A stretch of 10,908 nt of DNA from Veillonellaceae bacterium UBA5809 (GCA_002417965.1 DIDD01000148.1:575-11482), one strand, 5' to 3'. Shown: positions 1 through 6,543, counted from the first letter of the stretch. Numbers and translations: made by a program. Notes: generated from the sequence alone by a model not told the origin.

Positions 1-632
1 CCCAGGGAATCTTTCTGTTCTGCTGTTCTGAGTATCTGCTCTTCCATGACCTGTCCTTTTTCTTCTTCCAGAACCGGGAATGCCTTCTCCGGCAGAGCCC
101 GCAGGACCTCTTCCGGTTCTCCCGCCGGATCAAAAGAACGGTCTTTTGTTCCCCCGACAGACAGAATATGGGCCGCCAGAGAAATCCCCCTCTCTTCCAG
201 CCATGACCGGGCCAGCGATCCGGCCCATACCAGAGGCGCCGTGAGCCGTCCTGATGAATGGCCGCCGCCCCGGAGGTCAGCCCATCCTCCGCTCCTGACG
301 GAAACGGTATAGTCGGCATGTCCGGGCCGGACGGCATGGCGTAGTTCTTTGTAATCGTCTGAATGCTGGTCCCGGTTGGGAATGAGAACGCACAGAGGCG
401 TACCCGTGGTATGTCCTTCATAGACGCCGCTCTGCACCAGGAAGTCATCTTCCTCCCGCCTCCGTGTGGAAAGACGGCTCCTCCCGGGAGCACGGCGCGC
501 CATATCCCGGGCAATTTTTTCTCTGTCCACGGCCAGGCCCGGCGGAAGTCCGTCCAGTACAATTCCGACGGCCGGACCATGGGATTCTCCGAAAATAGTC
601 ATTTTTAATGTCAGTCCCCTGATTCCGCCCAT
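1..632 (-). CDS. aroC: Chorismate synthase, 3' end missing
   Basis: Converts 5-enolpyruvylshikimate 3-phosphate to chorismate with reduced FMN, the last step of the shikimate pathway, in the cytosol. About 210 N-terminal codons are present; the family is usually 360-390 residues, so the rest lies beyond position 1. The ORF begins MGGIRGLTLK and shows the family signatures GESHG (residues 15-19), HTTGTP (about 76-81), RPGHADYT (about 101-108) and GGGHSSGRLTAP (about 121-132), all matching chorismate synthases of Bacillota. The ATG at 632 follows GGAGGG (639-644) by six or seven bases. It overlaps the 3' end of aroA by 22 bases, so translation is probably coupled. Last visible gene of the aromatic operon. 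The identification is secure; only completeness is unknown. Confidence 0.96.
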   Translation of the reverse strand, partial: MGGIRGLTLKMTIFGESHGPAVGIVLDGLPPGLAVDREKIARDMARRAPGRSRLSTRRREEDDFLVQSGVYEGHTTGTPLCVLIPNRDQHSDDYKELRHAVRPGHADYTVSVRSGGWADLRGGGHSSGRLTAPLVWAGSLARSWLEERGISLAAHILSVGGTKDRSFDPAGEPEEVLRALPEKAFPVLEEEKGQVMEEQILRTAEQKDSL

Positions 633-1915
633 GGCATTCCCTCCTCTTTCATAATTCCTCCCAGTTTCCTGAAATCCTCCCAGAACCGGGGATATGATTT
701 GCTGACTGAACCGGCTCCTTCCAGCACAAGAGGTCTCCGGCACTTCACAGAGGCGACCGCCAGTGACATGGCCACCCGGTGGTCTCCCCAGCTTTTCCCC
801 TGCCCCCCGTTTAAAAAGGGCCGTCCCTGAATGACCATGCCGTCTTCTGTTTCTTTCACGGATGCGCCCAGCGCTTTCAGTTCTTCTGTCATGGCATGGA
901 GACGGTCGCATTCTTTCAGGCGGAGCCGTCCCGCCCGGATAATCTGTGTAGTTCCCTCCGCCAGAGCTCCCAGCACGGTCAGCACAGGGATAATATCCGG
1001 ACACTGTGATCCGTCAATGACTGTCCCCCGGAGGTGTGACGGGAAGGCAGAGACGCCTTCTTCCGTTTCTTCTATATGGCCTCCCATACGGCGTATGATA
1101 TCCGTCACGGCGCGGTCCGCCTGGACGGATGAAACCGACAGTCCGCGGCAGGATACAGGTTGTCCCAGCAGTCCGGCCGCCATCCAGAAGGCTCCCTGGG
1201 ACCAGTCTCCTTCAAGCTCTGTGCGGAATGGCCGGTATGCCTGTCCCCCCGGAATCATCCAGGCCCGGTCTCCCTCCGGTTCCGCACGGACGCCGCAGCC
1301 GTCCATGGTTTCCAGTGTCATCGCAATATAAGCGGCTGATTCGGGCGGAGACGTCACGGTGATACGGGACTGCCCCTGCAGCAGGGGCAGCGCCAGGAGG
1401 AGTCCGCTGATAAACTGGGAGCTCACGCCTCCCGGCAGGCTGTATTCTCCGGGAAGCAGCCGCCCCGCTGCCGTCAGAGGCAGGCCGCCTGTCTCTGTTT
1501 CCCACTGTATGCCCTTCTTTTTGAACAGATCTCCATAGGGCGCCAGAGGCCGTTCGGGAAGGCGGCCGGTTCCCGTCCATGTAACGGGTTCCTTCTGCAG
1601 CAGTCCCAGAGGAATCAAAAGGCGGAGCGTACTGCCCGACTCCCGGCAGTTGATGACCGCCGGCTGTGTGCGGCGGAGTCCTCCGCGCACAACCGCACGC
1701 ATCAGTCCATCCCCTTCTTTTCCGGTTTTTATGGATGCGCCGAGCTGCCTCAGACTTTCCGCCGTGGCCTCCAAATCATCGGACGGGCTGATACGGCTGA
1801 TTACAGAGGTGCCTTCCGCCAGGGCCGCACAGATCAGGCTGCGGTGTCCCCGGCTCTTTGAAGAAGGAACCCTGACGGTTCCCCCCAGAGGCGCCGGATC
1901 AATGACCGCCTTCAT
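611..1915 (-). CDS. aroA: 3-phosphoshikimate 1-carboxyvinyltransferase (EPSP synthase)
   Basis: Transfers the enolpyruvyl group of PEP to shikimate 3-phosphate, the sixth shikimate step and the target of glyphosate. At 434 residues it has normal family length. Visible motifs are SSKSRGHRSL (18-27; K20, S21 and R25 as substrate-binding residues), ESGSTLRLL (92-100), SSQF (165-168), the catalytic Asp region CPDIIP (305-310), RLKECDRLH (332-340, with the K-E pair) and GDHRVAMS (377-384). The glyphosate-contact loop reads SGSTLRL rather than the NAGTAMRP of the E. coli class I enzyme, so it keeps the small Gly but has Leu where E. coli has Pro101. That resembles other Bacillota enzymes; glyphosate sensitivity cannot be told from sequence alone. 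The ATG at 1915 follows AGGGGA and overlaps aroB by 17 bases. Confidence 0.96.
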   Translation of the reverse strand: MKAVIDPAPLGGTVRVPSSKSRGHRSLICAALAEGTSVISRISPSDDLEATAESLRQLGASIKTGKEGDGLMRAVVRGGLRRTQPAVINCRESGSTLRLLIPLGLLQKEPVTWTGTGRLPERPLAPYGDLFKKKGIQWETETGGLPLTAAGRLLPGEYSLPGGVSSQFISGLLLALPLLQGQSRITVTSPPESAAYIAMTLETMDGCGVRAEPEGDRAWMIPGGQAYRPFRTELEGDWSQGAFWMAAGLLGQPVSCRGLSVSSVQADRAVTDIIRRMGGHIEETEEGVSAFPSHLRGTVIDGSQCPDIIPVLTVLGALAEGTTQIIRAGRLRLKECDRLHAMTEELKALGASVKETEDGMVIQGRPFLNGGQGKSWGDHRVAMSLAVASVKCRRPLVLEGAGSVSKSYPRFWEDFRKLGGIMKEEGMPWAESGD

Positions 1916-2984
1916 GCATTTCCCCTTTCATGAATTTCTGAAAGTCTGCAAAATGCATACGCATGGGCCTGGCTTCTCCAATGCAGGAGAGGATGATCAG
2001 CGTGAGGTCGTCCCCTCTTTTCTTCTTATCATGTTCAGCCAGCGCCAGGAGATCTTCCAGAGGCGCTTCCGTATGGATGGGAAGTTCAAATTTTTTCAGA
2101 AGCGTTTCAAGCCGCGCTGCCGTTCCCGGCTTTGTCAGCCCCTGCTTCTCCGACATTTCCGTCACCATGGACATGCCCACGGCGACACCTTCCCCGTGTG
2201 TATAGGTCTCATAATGGAAAAACGCCTCTGCCGCATGGCCCAGGGTATGGCCGAAATTCAGCTGCATCCGTTCTCCCAGATCATATTCATCCCGTTCCAC
2301 AATCCGCGCTTTAATCATGCAGCATTCATAGATAATCTGTTCCAGCTTCCTGTGCATTTCCTCTCTGTCCTGAATTCTTTCAAGCAGTTCAAAGAGACGG
2401 ATGCTTTTGATGCACCCGTATTTAACAGCTTCTGCCATGCCGTCATGAAGATACCTCACAGGAAGGGAACTGATGAGATCCGGGTCAATGAGCACGCCTG
2501 CAGGCTGGTAGAAACTTCCCACCAGATTTTTCCCCATGGGAAGGTCCACAGCCACTTTGCCGCCCACACTGCTGTCAATCTGCGCCAGAAAGGATGTGGG
2601 AATCTGCACCAGAGGAATTCCGCGGAGATAGGTGGCGGCCGCAAATCCGCCCAGATCTCCGGGAACACCTCCTCCCAGGGTCACGGCCAAATCACTCCGC
2701 GTCATGCCGAAATCCGCCAATTCTCCATACACACGGTCCAGTACCGAAAGAGTTTTACTGGTTTCTCCGGCAGGAAAGGATATGCGGCGGACTGCAAATC
2801 CCGCTTCCTTCATGGATTCCTCCAGCCGGTCCCCATAAAGGGCATTGACTGTGTCATCAGTAATCACGGCCGCTTTCTCTGCTCCGCTGATCTGACGCAT
2901 TCTTTCTCCCGCCTGCTCCAGAATCCCCCGCTCAATCTGAATATCATAGGAATATTTTCTTAAATTGACCCGAATTTTCTTCAT
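1899..2984 (-). CDS. aroB: 3-dehydroquinate synthase
   Basis: Cyclises DAHP to 3-dehydroquinate using NAD+ and a divalent metal, the second shikimate step. The 361 residues match the usual length. Motifs visible: PAGETSKTL (71-79), the NAD-binding stretch LGGGVPGDLGGFAAA (103-117), IPTSFLAQIDSSVGGK (128-143), GKNLVGSF (151-158), GMAEAVKYG (182-190, metal ligand E185), LNFGHTLGH (242-250, metal ligand H246) and HGEGVAVGM (263-271, metal ligand H263). All three metal ligands are present. The ATG at 2984 lies 41 bases inside the end of tyrA, preceded by GAGGG at a spacing of nine bases; no later Met fits the N-terminal beta strand, so the long overlap seems real. It sits between tyrA and aroA in the operon. 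Confidence 0.97.
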   Translation of the reverse strand: MKKIRVNLRKYSYDIQIERGILEQAGERMRQISGAEKAAVITDDTVNALYGDRLEESMKEAGFAVRRISFPAGETSKTLSVLDRVYGELADFGMTRSDLAVTLGGGVPGDLGGFAAATYLRGIPLVQIPTSFLAQIDSSVGGKVAVDLPMGKNLVGSFYQPAGVLIDPDLISSLPVRYLHDGMAEAVKYGCIKSIRLFELLERIQDREEMHRKLEQIIYECCMIKARIVERDEYDLGERMQLNFGHTLGHAAEAFFHYETYTHGEGVAVGMSMVTEMSEKQGLTKPGTAARLETLLKKFELPIHTEAPLEDLLALAEHDKKKRGDDLTLIILSCIGEARPMRMHFADFQKFMKGEMHEGGH

Positions 2985-3840
2985 GGTTCAATGCCCTCTT
3001 TCTTTCTGATGCCTCTTCAAAAAATGCCTTCATCTGCTTTTTATCGCATCGTTCAAGCATCTGCTTCAGTGTTTCCAGCCGGTTTTGAAAGGCGCAGATT
3101 TCTCCGCTCAGGATGTCCCTGTTCTCCATGAGAAGCTCTGTCCACAGGGCGCTGTTCATATCAGCAATGCGTGTCATATCATGAAAGCTCCCCGCTGTAA
3201 AAGATGACAGGCCTTCCCGGAAGGTGCCGCTGTTCATGAGCACTGCGGCCAGTATATGGGGCAGATCACTCGTATAGGCTATCAGTCTGTCATGGGACGC
3301 TGCATCGGTCACCGCTGCCCGCCGGCAGCCAAGAGCACGTGCCAGACATGCCAGCCAGCTGATGTTCCCGGCTGTATTCCGGCTGTGGGGAACGATGATA
3401 TATCCGGCTCCCCGGAAAATGGTTCCGTCAGATTTTTCAAATCCCTGCCCTTCCCGTCCCGCCATGGGATGCCCCGCAAGGAATTCCACCCCTGCCGGCA
3501 GGAGCTGCTGAATTTCTTCCGGCATATGTCCCTTGATGCCGGCTGTATCCGTCAGCAGTGTGCCCGGAAGAAACCGGGATGCCCTCTCTGTGATCCAGGC
3601 CTTCATGACCGGTGCGTACAGGCAGAAGATAAAGACATCGGCCCGCGGAAGAAATCGGTCACCTTCCGTGTCGCCTTCATCAATGCATCCCTCTGCCAGC
3701 GCCGCATCCAGTGCATCCTGTCTGACATCCACACCCAGGATTTTCCCGGCCCCTATATTCCTCAGGGCCCGTGCATAGGACCCGCCGATGAGTCCCATGC
3801 CGACAATACAGAAATTTAATTTGCTAAAATCTCCTGTCAT
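2944..3840 (-). CDS. tyrA: Prephenate dehydrogenase, no ACT domain
   Basis: Oxidatively decarboxylates prephenate to 4-hydroxyphenylpyruvate, committing chorismate-derived carbon to tyrosine. A Rossmann fingerprint GMGLIGGS occupies residues 14-21. The acidic D38 at the end of the second strand (LGVDVR) favours NAD over NADP by family rule. The substrate-site motif GHPMAG is at 123-128, and SHDRLIAYTSDLPH (182-195) carries conserved His residues. SFHDMTRIA (218-226) is also typical. At 298 residues it ends after the helical dimerisation domain; the C-terminal ACT domain of the roughly 370-residue Bacillus enzyme is absent, so tyrosine feedback through ACT is not expected. Arogenate as substrate cannot be excluded. 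The ATG at 3840 follows GAGGAA, nine bases after the aroF stop. Confidence 0.93.
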   Translation of the reverse strand: MTGDFSKLNFCIVGMGLIGGSYARALRNIGAGKILGVDVRQDALDAALAEGCIDEGDTEGDRFLPRADVFIFCLYAPVMKAWITERASRFLPGTLLTDTAGIKGHMPEEIQQLLPAGVEFLAGHPMAGREGQGFEKSDGTIFRGAGYIIVPHSRNTAGNISWLACLARALGCRRAAVTDAASHDRLIAYTSDLPHILAAVLMNSGTFREGLSSFTAGSFHDMTRIADMNSALWTELLMENRDILSGEICAFQNRLETLKQMLERCDKKQMKAFFEEASERKRALNHEENSGQFKKIFL

Positions 3841-3849
3841 ATCTGTTCC

Positions 3850-4863
3850 TCAGCATTCCCGTCCGGCTGCCGCTGCTATGGGCTTCAGCTCTTCCATAAG
3901 CCGGGCGAATTTTTTCGGTTTCAGGGACTGCGCACCGTCACACAGGGCATGATCAGGATCCTGATGCACTTCAATAATCAATCCGTCGGCTCCCACCGCC
4001 ACGGCCGCTTTGGCCAGAGGCGCCACCATCCACCACAGGCCCGCCGCATGGCTCGGGTCCACAATGACCGGCAGATGGCTCAGCTTTTTCACAGCCGGCA
4101 CCGCACTGAGATCCAGCGTATTCCGGGTGTATGTTTCAAAGGTGCGTATCCCCCTCTCACAGAGTATCACATTCGGGTTGCCCCCCGCCATAATATATTC
4201 CGCCGCCAGCAGCCATTCTTCAATGGTTGCCGACAGGCCTCTTTTCAGCAGTATAGGCTTCCGGATTTTTCCCAGCTCCTTCAGCAGCTCAAAGTTCTGC
4301 ATGTTCCGGGCCCCCACCTGAATCAGATCAGCCGATTTCTCGAATTCTTCAATTTTATCGGCGGACATGATTTCCGTCACCACCGGGAGCCCTGCCCCAT
4401 GGCCGGCTTCCTCCAGCATATGCAGCCCTTCTTCGTGAAGTCCCTGAAACGAATAGGGGGATGTCCTCGGCTTGAAGGCGCCGCCCCGCATCATGGATGC
4501 ACCGGCGTCTTTTACGTCTTCCGCCAGTTCCTTCATCTGGTCCCGGGTCTCCACCGAGCAGGGCCCCGCGATAACCGCCAGTTTTTTCCCGCCTACTTTC
4601 ACTCCGCCCACATCAACAACCGTATCATCAGGATGAAACAGACGGCTGGCCCTTTTATAGGGCTCCTGTACGCGGGCCGCTTTTTCAACCCACGGATTTC
4701 CTTCAAAATCTTTTGGATTCAGTCCCGATGTATCGCCTAAAACTCCCAATACCGTCATGTGCTGTCCCATACTTGTATCCACCCTGAGCCCTTTCTCTTC
4801 CAGGATATGGCGAATCCTGCAGATCTCACTGTCCGGCGTTCCCGGCCTCATTGCAATAATCAT
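3850..4863 (-). CDS. aroF: 3-deoxy-7-phosphoheptulonate synthase (type I-beta DAHP synthase)
   Basis: Condenses PEP and erythrose 4-phosphate to DAHP, the first committed step of aromatic biosynthesis. With the start chosen here the protein is 337 residues, close to Thermotoga-type enzymes. A ferredoxin-like N-terminal domain (about 1-68, from MIIAMRPG) is followed by the TIM barrel with FHPDDTVVDVG (76-86), AGPCSVE (99-105, metal ligand C102), RGGAFKPRTSPYSFQG (126-141), LLKRG (205-209), CERGIRTFE (235-243), DPSH (269-272, metal ligand H272), EVH (298-300) and D309. In this family the N-terminal domain can mediate feedback inhibition. There is no chorismate mutase fusion. The start at 4863 has GGGAGG (4873-4878) nine bases upstream. 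An in-frame ATG at 4872 abuts that site, and a TTG at 4896 lies inside the leader hairpin; both are less likely. First gene of the operon. Confidence 0.96.
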   Translation of the reverse strand: MIIAMRPGTPDSEICRIRHILEEKGLRVDTSMGQHMTVLGVLGDTSGLNPKDFEGNPWVEKAARVQEPYKRASRLFHPDDTVVDVGGVKVGGKKLAVIAGPCSVETRDQMKELAEDVKDAGASMMRGGAFKPRTSPYSFQGLHEEGLHMLEEAGHGAGLPVVTEIMSADKIEEFEKSADLIQVGARNMQNFELLKELGKIRKPILLKRGLSATIEEWLLAAEYIMAGGNPNVILCERGIRTFETYTRNTLDLSAVPAVKKLSHLPVIVDPSHAAGLWWMVAPLAKAAVAVGADGLIIEVHQDPDHALCDGAQSLKPKKFARLMEELKPIAAAAGREC

Positions 4864-4872
4864 GTCTTCCAT

Positions 4873-4878
4873 CCTCCC
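4873..4878 (-). promoter_or_regulatory. aroF ribosome binding site
   Basis: GGGAGG on the minus strand, nine bases before the ATG at 4863. It touches the in-frame ATG at 4872 directly, so it favours the 4863 start. It lies 12 bases downstream of the leader hairpin. Confidence 0.75.
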
Positions 4879-4890
4879 ATTCTCCCGGCA

Positions 4891-4930
4891 AATCAAAAAG
4901 CAGGCTCCCGGGGGAGCCTGCTTTTTGATT
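4891..4930 (-). terminator. Attenuator-type intrinsic terminator before aroF
   Basis: A perfect 19-bp inverted repeat (arms 4891-4909 and 4912-4930) with a GC-rich core (GCAGGCTCCC against GGGAGCCTGC) and a very short centre. On the minus strand the 3' arm runs through TTTTTGATT, a U tract typical of intrinsic termination. The arms are symmetrical, so it could work on either strand, but no plus-strand gene reads into it. It lies between the aroF promoter (5137-5165) and the aroF start. It would therefore stop most aroF operon transcripts unless it is prevented from forming, which is the arrangement of an attenuator. The 5' arm begins within the last bases of the upstream aromatic-rich ORF. 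Confidence 0.85.
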
Positions 4931-4940
4931 CACCGAATCA
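4926..4940 (-). promoter_or_regulatory. Small hairpin overlapping the leader stop codon and the terminator base
   Basis: On the minus strand TGATTC-GGT-GAATCA forms a perfect 6-bp stem with a 3-base loop. Its 5' arm begins with the TGA stop of the leader ORF and its 3' arm shares AATCA with the foot of the terminator, so the two helices compete at the base. The stem is small and its regulatory role is inference. Confidence 0.4.
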
Positions 4941-5102
4941 CATCTGCTTTGACAGTGTCATACGGGAACTTTCCGGTTCTCCAACGGTTTTCTCATGGTC
5001 TCTGGTGTATGCAAAATAGCCGGCGCTAAAATAATAGCCCCAGCTAAAGCTGCCCCAAAATCCGATTGATACTGCCGAAAGAGATGCCGATATTGTTTCC
5101 AT
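4938..5102 (-). CDS. Aromatic-rich leader peptide of the aroF operon
   Basis: A 54-codon ORF starting with ATG at 5102, preceded by AAGGCGG (5108-5114) at a spacing of five bases, and about 28 bases downstream of the predicted transcript start. Residues 15-32 contain four Phe, four Tyr and two Trp (F15, W16, F19, W21, Y23, Y24, F25, Y29, F30, Y32). The TGA stop lies at the foot of the aroF terminator hairpin. This matches the logic of trpL or pheL leader peptides: ribosomes stall on aromatic codons when charged tRNA is scarce and the downstream RNA refolds. All three aromatic residues are sensed together, which suits DAHP synthase. The peptide is longer than classic leaders of 14-30 residues; a small membrane-associated protein is an alternative. 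An upstream in-frame ATG at 5135 overlaps the promoter and is unlikely to be transcribed. Confidence 0.7.
   Translation of the reverse strand: METISASLSAVSIGFWGSFSWGYYFSAGYFAYTRDHEKTVGEPESSRMTLSKQM
5013..5048 (-). repeat. Tandem 18-base repeat in the leader ORF
   Basis: Two adjacent in-frame 18-base units, 5031-5048 and 5013-5030, agree at 14 of 18 positions and encode FSWGYY and FSAGYF. Each unit can also form a tiny TAGC/GCTA stem. The duplication multiplies aromatic codons within the putative stalling zone. Confidence 0.65.
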
Positions 5103-5136
5103 ATAATCCGCCTTCGCAAGATAAAATATTTTCATT

Positions 5137-5165
5137 ATCTTAAACGATGGTGAATCTTTTGTCAA
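5137..5165 (-). promoter_or_regulatory. Sigma-A-type promoter of the aroF operon
   Basis: TTGACA at 5160-5165 is a perfect -35 element. A 17-base spacer leads to TAAGAT at 5137-5142 (four of six consensus bases). Transcription would begin near 5130, leaving a leader of about 267 bases before aroF. The promoter starts only seven bases past the stop of the upstream gene, and no terminator separates them, so some read-through from the thi unit is possible. Confidence 0.75.
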
Positions 5166-5172
5166 GAAAATT

Positions 5173-5853
5173 TTATGATTCAAACCATGAATCTTCTTCC
5201 TCTGTGGTGCAGATTCCCTCCAGCACTTCTTCCCGGGTGATTTTCATCAGTGCATATTTTACTTCCCGCAGTTTTCCCATAGCCGGGGAAAACTGCTTCC
5301 ATTTCACCTGATAGGCGCTGTACAGAACGATAGGATCCACATACTCCCGGTGAATTCGGTGAAGGGATCTGACGGCCCACCGCATAATGCCGCCGTATTT
5401 TGTCCCTTCCCATGTGTCGAAGGAAGGATGGGACACCCCTCCGCTCCGCTGCCAGTAACGCTCATCATCAGACATCCAGAGCACATAGCCGTACCGGCAT
5501 CCCGGCCTGACCAGCGTCATCAGTTCCATCATCTGGAGATCTCTGATCCACAGATACTGGTGATATTCTTCATCTTTCTTCCGTTCAATTTCTTTTTCTC
5601 TTTTTTTCTCTTTTTTCCCGGAAAGTTCCCACCGGGCGTACCTCACAAAAACCGGAATGTATTCCTCGCCTTCCCGGAAAACTATCTGTGTAACCTGATT
5701 TCTGATACATTCCGAGCAGGGACCCGTAAAAAAACGGACAGACGGATTCTGTGCCAGCGCTTTTTCCGCCAGTCCTTTCAGAATTTCCTGCCGGAGAAAA
5801 AAAGTTCTGTGATCTTCCTTCAGACTTTCCAATAATTTTTCCATATCCAACAT
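5173..5853 (-). CDS. Hypothetical protein, 226 residues, possible degenerate nuclease-like fold
   Basis: I do not recognise this protein with confidence. It is soluble and charged, with no signal peptide or membrane segment. Residues 1-35 are helical. A CSEC pair is at 46-49. A lysine/glutamate-rich stretch at 80-96 probably forms a long helix. The C-terminal half has RYGYVLWMSDDERYW (120-134), FDTWEG (145-150), GGIMRWA (154-160) and VLYSAYQVKWKQFS (176-189). From memory this order resembles hypothetical proteins with a PD-(D/E)XK-like fold that carry GYAIFLTNDPxYW and a later YxxxWxxYS. Here no clear E-x-K catalytic pair is visible (VFVRYARWE at 68-76), so activity is doubtful. The ATG at 5853 has GAGGAGG (5862-5868) eight bases upstream; an in-frame ATG at 5874 lacks such a site. 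It is 57 bases after thiE with no terminator between, so probably co-transcribed. Confidence 0.75.
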   Translation of the reverse strand: MLDMEKLLESLKEDHRTFFLRQEILKGLAEKALAQNPSVRFFTGPCSECIRNQVTQIVFREGEEYIPVFVRYARWELSGKKEKKREKEIERKKDEEYHQYLWIRDLQMMELMTLVRPGCRYGYVLWMSDDERYWQRSGGVSHPSFDTWEGTKYGGIMRWAVRSLHRIHREYVDPIVLYSAYQVKWKQFSPAMGKLREVKYALMKITREEVLEGICTTEEEDSWFES

Positions 5854-5910
5854 GCTGCCAGCCTCCTCTGCCATGCCGCACGGAATACTGCAATCATTGA
5901 TTTCCCCTGA

Positions 5911-6543
5911 TTACAGGATTTTTTCCATTTCTTTTTTCAGTATTTCCGAAGCCCGCCGGGGATCATTATCTCCCATAATATCTGATACCACAGCGGCCCC
6001 CTGTATGCCTGTCCCCGCAAAAAGGGGCAGTGTTTTTCTGTTGATTCCTCCTATGACCACGGCTGGAATATGTATACGGGCCGTAATTTTTCTTAATTCT
6101 TCCATGGATGTGACAGAAGCATCCGGCTTTGTCGCCGTGGGAAACATGGCTCCCACACCGAGATAATCAGCGCCGTCCCGCTCTGCCTGCAGAGCCTCTT
6201 CCAGCGTGTGGGCCGAAACACCCAGGATGTGCTCCGGTCCGATCAGGGCCCGCACTGCCGCGGCGGGAATATCCGACTGTCCCACATGGACTCCGTCAGC
6301 ACCGGCGGCCAGCATGATGTCGGCCCGGTCATCAATAATAAGAGGCACACGGAACGGCTGCAGCTGTTCCTTCAGCGCCCGCGCCAGCTGAAAAAAATCA
6401 CCGGATGACAATGATTTTTCCCTGAGCTGCACCAGGGTGCAGCCGCCTGCCACGGCCTGGGCCGTCACTTCTTCCAGAGACCGTCCGTGCAGAAATGAAC
6501 GGTCCGTCACCAGGTACAGGGAATAATCCGGCTTAATCTTCAT
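5911..6543 (-). CDS. thiE: Thiamine phosphate synthase
   Basis: Couples HMP pyrophosphate and hydroxyethylthiazole phosphate to give thiamine phosphate. The 210 residues form one TIM barrel of normal length. Motifs: LYLVTDR (9-15), VQLREK (38-43), IIDDRADIMLAAGADGVHVG (69-88, pyrophosphate and Mg site), GVSAHTLEEA (108-117), GVGAMFPTATKP (129-140, thiazole phosphate binding), VVIGGI (162-167) and AVVSDIM (184-190). All expected binding motifs are intact. The ATG at 6543 overlaps the last 11 bases of thiM and has AGGA a few bases upstream, so the two are translated together. The pairing with thiM matches the thiazole salvage route. No pyrimidine kinase gene (thiD) lies in the window. Confidence 0.96.
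   Translation of the reverse strand: MKIKPDYSLYLVTDRSFLHGRSLEEVTAQAVAGGCTLVQLREKSLSSGDFFQLARALKEQLQPFRVPLIIDDRADIMLAAGADGVHVGQSDIPAAAVRALIGPEHILGVSAHTLEEALQAERDGADYLGVGAMFPTATKPDASVTSMEELRKITARIHIPAVVIGGINRKTLPLFAGTGIQGAAVVSDIMGDNDPRRASEILKKEMEKIL

Noticed and set aside
46..312. Plus-strand open frame near the left edge
   Set aside because: It lies opposite the chorismate synthase coding region and has no motif or ribosome binding site of its own.
1650..2963. A 437-codon open frame on the plus strand opposite aroA and aroB, longer than aroB itself
   Set aside because: It is antisense to two clearly recognised genes, its translation is rich in His, Phe, Pro and Arg with no recognisable motif, and it has no plausible ribosome binding site or promoter. 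It is a by-product of codon bias on the coding strand.
3949..4740. A 263-codon plus-strand open frame opposite aroF
   Set aside because: It is antisense to a certain gene, and its His/Arg/Phe-rich translation shows no known domain.
4864..4896. Longer aroF starts at TTG 4896 or ATG 4872
   Set aside because: The TTG lies within the terminator hairpin and has no ribosome binding site. The ATG at 4872 touches the GGGAGG site with no spacing. The homologous family begins at the MIIAMRPG strand, matching the start at 4863.
4864..5130. A T-box or TRAP-binding leader upstream of aroF
   Set aside because: No AGGGTGGNACCGCG-like T-box sequence and no regularly spaced run of GAG/UAG triplets is seen on the minus strand.
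5103..5183. Upstream extension of the leader ORF to TTG 5183 or ATG 5135
   Set aside because: This part overlaps the -35 and -10 elements and lies before the predicted transcript start near 5130, so it would not be transcribed from this promoter. The start at 5102 has its own ribosome binding site.
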